A model generated the notes under the pieces. The model did not search any database, was not told the DNA's origin, and saw only the letters and a program-made list of their open reading frames with translations. From the NCBI GenBank assembly GCA_029940345.1, contig JAOZRC010000235.1, positions 1-7,752 of the forward strand: a DNA stretch of 7,752 nt. The letters are read 5' to 3'. Numbering within the stretch: the first letter of the stretch is position 1; the number at the start of each line of letters is the position of its first letter. Source of the stretch: Desulfobacterales bacterium (GTDB lineage: Bacteria > Desulfobacterota > Desulfobacteria > Desulfobacterales > JAUCGF01). The position numbers and the translations under genes were made by a program. Of the stretch, positions 5,001-7,752 are shown piece after piece.

Positions 5001-7607
5001 TACAATATTCACCAGTTTATTTTTAACCACGATCACTTTTTTAACTGTTTTGCCATTTATAAATTTTTGAACCCTCGCATCTGATAGGGCTATCTCACGA
5101 ATGGTATGCTCATCGGCATCGGCAGCAACATTGAACCGGCTCCTTAATTTGCCATTCACCTGGATAACAATCAACAGCTCTTTTTTTACCAAAGCCACTT
5201 TACGAAAAGATGGCCAGGGTTGCAACAAAATATTTCCGGAGTGTTCCAGTTCAGCCCATAATTCTTCGCTAAAATGGGGCGTGATCGGCGCAAGCAAAAG
5301 AACAACCGTTTCGATTGCAAAACGCCATACAGCGCCAGTTGATACGATCTTGAAATCAGGCTTGATCGCATACATGGTATTCACCAGTTCCATAACAGCG
5401 CTGATAGCCGTATTGAAATGAAACCGTTCCTCAATATCCGTGGTAACTTTTTTTATGGTGTGATGCGTTTTTTGATATAACTCCTTCAAGTCGCCTTCGA
5501 GGTCATCCGGGGCACCGTCATAAGGCAGACTGTTTTTTATATCGTCTAAATAGGTGTATGTCAGTCGCCAAACCCGGTTAAGAAAGCGGTAACTCCCTTC
5601 AATACCCTGATCGCTCCATTCCATACTTTTTTCCGGAGGTGCCGCAAAAAGACAAAACAGTCGGGTGGTGTCCGCACCATATTTATCAAGAAGGATGTTT
5701 GGATCTATAACATTTTTTTTGGATTTGGACATCTTTTCAGTCCGCCCTATTTTGACCGGCGCATCACATTTATTACAAAAACGCTGTTTGCCGTTCACCC
5801 GGATGTCATCAGGAAGTAAAAAGCCATGTTGCGGACAGGCTGCCGTCTCCTTGCACACCATCCCCTGGGTGAGCAGACGGGTAAAAGGCTCTTTGTACTT
5901 AACCAGACCGAAATGATGAAGCACGCGTGTAAAATACCTAGAATAGAGCAGATGCAAAATGGCATGTTCCACACCACCGATGTATTGATCAACCGGCATC
6001 CAATAATCCACCGCGTCTTGTTCAAATATGCCCTGATCCCAATTGGGGCTGCAATATCGCTCAAAATACCAGGAAGACTCGACAAATGTATCCATAGTGT
6101 CAGTCTCCCGGGTGGCGTTCTGACCACATTTAGGGCATTGAGTGCGTAAGAATTCATCCAAAGTTCCCAAAGGTGAGCGTCCGCCTTCAAGCAAATTGGC
6201 ATTTTCAGGAAGAATCACCGGCAAATCTTCCTCTTTAGCGGGAACAAGGCCACACGTAGGGCAATGCACCATGGGAATGGGAGCTCCCCAATAGCGTTGT
6301 CGGGATATTCCCCAGTCACGTAAGCGATAACTGACAGTTTTTTGCCCCATGCCTTTTTTTTCAAGATCAGCAGTGATGGCGTCGATTGCCAATTTATTGT
6401 TCATGCCGTTAAACAGACCGGAGTTGATCATCACCCCTTCATTCGTATAGGCCTCGATCATGGATTCTGCGTTTATGTCAGTATCATGCGGCTTGACTAC
6501 GGGTGTGATTTCCAAACTATATTTTTTTGCAAATTCAAAATCACGCTGGTCATGGGCCGGAACGGACATAACGGCACCAGTGCCATATTCCATGAGTGCA
6601 AAATTAGCGGTATAGATCGGCATTCGTTTACCACTGGCGGGATTGATGCAATAGGCACCTGTAAATACGCCCTCTTTTTCATAGGATTCAATCGCTTTTA
6701 CCGAGCGATCCTGCAAGGCCATACGTTCTGTAAAAGCGTTCACATCGCTTTCTTGAGCGGTATTTTGGGCCAATTGAGGCACAAGCGGATGTTCAGGTGC
6801 CAAACACATAAAGGTTGCGCCATAGATCGTATCAGGACGTGTAGTGAAAACAGTGATAACGTCATCCGATAGCTTATCGCTAACTACACCATATATATCA
6901 AGTTTAAAGCGAATTTCAGCACCGTAGCTCTTGCCGATCCAATTTTTCTGCATCTGCACGACTTTATCCGGCCATCCCGGTAATTTATCGCAATGAACGA
7001 GAAGGTCTTCGGCATAATCGGTGATCCGCAAAAACCATTGCGACAACTTTTTCTGACGAACGGGTTGGTCACATCGCCAACAAGCACCAGCCTCAACTTG
7101 TTCATTTGCTAAAACAGTTTGGCAGGTTTCGCACCAATTCACATAAGATTCCTTGCGGTAAGCCATATCCTGGGAATACATTTTTAAGAAGAGCCACTGT
7201 TCCCAACGGTAATATTCGGGGGTGCAGGTGGCTAGCTCACGGGTCCAATCGTAACTGAAACCAATACGCTTTAACTGGTCACGCATGGTGTCAATATTTT
7301 GAACCGTCCAAGCGGCCGGATGCGAATTATTCGCAATCGCCGCATTTTCCGCCGGCATTCCAAAGGCGTCCCATCCCATGGGATGCAACACATTAAAACC
7401 CTGCATCCGTTTATAACGGGCAATCACATCACCAATGGTATAGTTGCGAACATGCCCCATGTGGATATTACCCGACGGATAGGGAAACATTTCAAGAAGA
7501 TAATATTTTTCTTTGGCGGAATCTTTTTCAACCGTAAACAAACCGGAGTTTTCCCATTCGGTGTGCCATTTGGCTTCAATATCCGCCGCTTTGTATTTTT
7601 CATCCAT
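4995..7607 (-). CDS. leuS: Leucyl-tRNA synthetase
   Basis: This 870-residue class I synthetase charges tRNA-Leu with leucine in the cytoplasm; length is normal for bacterial LeuRS (E. coli 860). In order: the HIGH motif as HMGH (49-52) in [14 protein letters not shown]; a zinc domain with C159, C162, C176 and C179; the CP1 editing domain with the threonine-rich [12 protein letters not shown] (252-263) and the AHDQRD segment (351-356) that deacylates mischarged t[15 protein letters not shown] (430-441); two further CxxC pairs (449/452, 491/494); a leucine-specific insertion with C591, H594, C611 and C614; KMSKS (625-629); the helical anticodon-binding domain; and the C-terminal domain beginning near [12 protein letters not shown] (811-822). 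The ATG at 7607 follows GGAG by 10 nt. Upstream TTGCAA (7688-7693) and AATAAA (minus strand, 7664-7669), 18 bp apart, are a weak candidate promoter. lptE follows. All catalytic and editing motifs look intact. Confidence 0.98.
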   Translation of the reverse strand: MDEKYKAADIEAKWHTEWENSGLFTVEKDSAKEKYYLLEMFPYPSGNIHMGHVRNYTIGDVIARYKRMQGFNVLHPMGWDAFGMPAENAAIANNSHPAAWTVQNIDTMRDQLKRIGFSYDWTRELATCTPEYYRWEQWLFLKMYSQDMAYRKESYVNWCETCQTVLANEQVEAGACWRCDQPVRQKKLSQWFLRITDYAEDLLVHCDKLPGWPDKVVQMQKNWIGKSYGAEIRFKLDIYGVVSDKLSDDVITVFTTRPDTIYGATFMCLAPEHPLVPQLAQNTAQESDVNAFTERMALQDRSVKAIESYEKEGVFTGAYCINPASGKRMPIYTANFALMEYGTGAVMSVPAHDQRDFEFAKKYSLEITPVVKPHDTDINAESMIEAYTNEGVMINSGLFNGMNNKLAIDAITADLEKKGMGQKTVSYRLRDWGISRQRYWGAPIPMVHCPTCGLVPAKEEDLPVILPENANLLEGGRSPLGTLDEFLRTQCPKCGQNATRETDTMDTFVESSWYFERYCSPNWDQGIFEQDAVDYWMPVDQYIGGVEHAILHLLYSRYFTRVLHHFGLVKYKEPFTRLLTQGMVCKETAACPQHGFLLPDDIRVNGKQRFCNKCDAPVKIGRTEKMSKSKKNVIDPNILLDKYGADTTRLFCLFAAPPEKSMEWSDQGIEGSYRFLNRVWRLTYTYLDDIKNSLPYDGAPDDLEGDLKELYQKTHHTIKKVTTDIEERFHFNTAISAVMELVNTMYAIKPDFKIVSTGAVWRFAIETVVLLLAPITPHFSEELWAELEHSGNILLQPWPSFRKVALVKKELLIVIQVNGKLRSRFNVAADADEHTIREIALSDARVQKFINGKTVKKVIVVKNKLVNIVI

Positions 7608-7663
7608 TATAACTCAACTCCGTATTCGGATGTGTTTGTCATTTTTCCTAACGCTAAGAAGCT

Positions 7664-7693
7664 TTTATTGCCATACTCTTTTTGAAATTGCAA
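7664..7693 (-). promoter_or_regulatory. Weak candidate promoter for leuS
   Basis: On the minus strand TTGCAA (7688-7693) and AATAAA (7664-7669) are 18 bp apart; each matches four of six consensus bases. A start near 7657 would give a leader of about 50 nt, too short for a T-box leader. A palindromic repeat begins at 7703, so any promoter farther upstream would have to read through it. Confidence 0.3.
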
Positions 7694-7702
7694 GAATAAT
7701 CA

Positions 7703-7752
7703 GGCATCCTTCATAAGACAGCTAAAGTAGTTAACACTTTTTCGATCTGTTC
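7703..7752. repeat. Partial copy of GGCATCCTTCAT-family element (left half)
   Basis: GGCATCCTTCAT (7703-7714) is followed by a tract resembling 3065-3090, sharing the pattern AAGTAGTT(T)ACACTTT with small gaps. It is flanked by ATCA on its left, as is the copy at 3247-3331. The window ends inside it, so the right half is not seen. It lies about 95 bp upstream of the leuS start. Confidence 0.8.

Noticed and set aside
6342..6872. A 176-codon plus-strand reading frame opposite leuS
   Set aside because: It lies wholly inside a complete leuS with all motifs intact; composition is that of an antisense shadow.
7608..7700. T-box or other leader riboswitch upstream of leuS
   Set aside because: The leader is too short, with no T-box core sequence, specifier stem or terminator.
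1..7752. A new defence, mobile or biosynthetic gene system
   Set aside because: All six genes are recognised housekeeping or envelope genes; only the non-coding repeats are unexplained.

Overview
The window reads as ordinary chromosomal DNA of a Gram-negative bacterium, most likely a Desulfobacterota (deltaproteobacterial, Desulfobacterales-like) lineage. The lipoprotein LptE implies an outer membrane. The LeuRS, MurJ and S20 sequences look deltaproteobacterial to me, and intergenic DNA full of short palindromes and 7-bp repeats is common in that group. The taxonomic call is from memory of these families, not from a search.

Layout: six protein genes cover about three quarters of the window. 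Five are on the minus strand. leuS (leucyl-tRNA synthetase) at the right is followed by lptE (LPS-assembly lipoprotein). At the left, murJ (lipid II flippase) overlaps ftsB (divisome protein) by 4 bp, and a CpsB/YwqE-type PHP phosphatase gene follows after 187 bp. The only plus-strand gene is rpsT (ribosomal protein S20), divergent from murJ and convergent with lptE. Envelope building is the common theme: MurJ supplies lipid II, FtsB acts in septal peptidoglycan synthesis, LptE helps insert LPS, and the PHP phosphatase is of the kind that controls capsule or exopolysaccharide export. leuS and rpsT are translation genes. leuS-lptE is a conserved pair, but holA, which follows lptE in E. coli, is absent; 586 bp of repeat-rich DNA occupies that place.

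The non-coding DNA is the unusual part. (1) An imperfect palindromic family bounded by GGCATCCTTCAT/ATGAAGGATGCC occurs at 1-41, 3053-3173, 3247-3331 and 7703-7752; the window begins and ends inside copies. (2) A 135-bp palindrome lies just after rpsT (3725-3859). (3) A second dispersed repeat of about 100 bp occurs at 3886-3990 and 4903-5000, the latter abutting the leuS stop codon, with an inverted partial copy at 4835-4869. (4) Several tracts have a 7-bp period, one of which forms the C-terminal tail of FtsB. I found no new multi-gene system, defence locus, CRISPR array, transposase or RNA gene. The material worth follow-up is the repeat families and their effect on gene ends, promoters and one protein.
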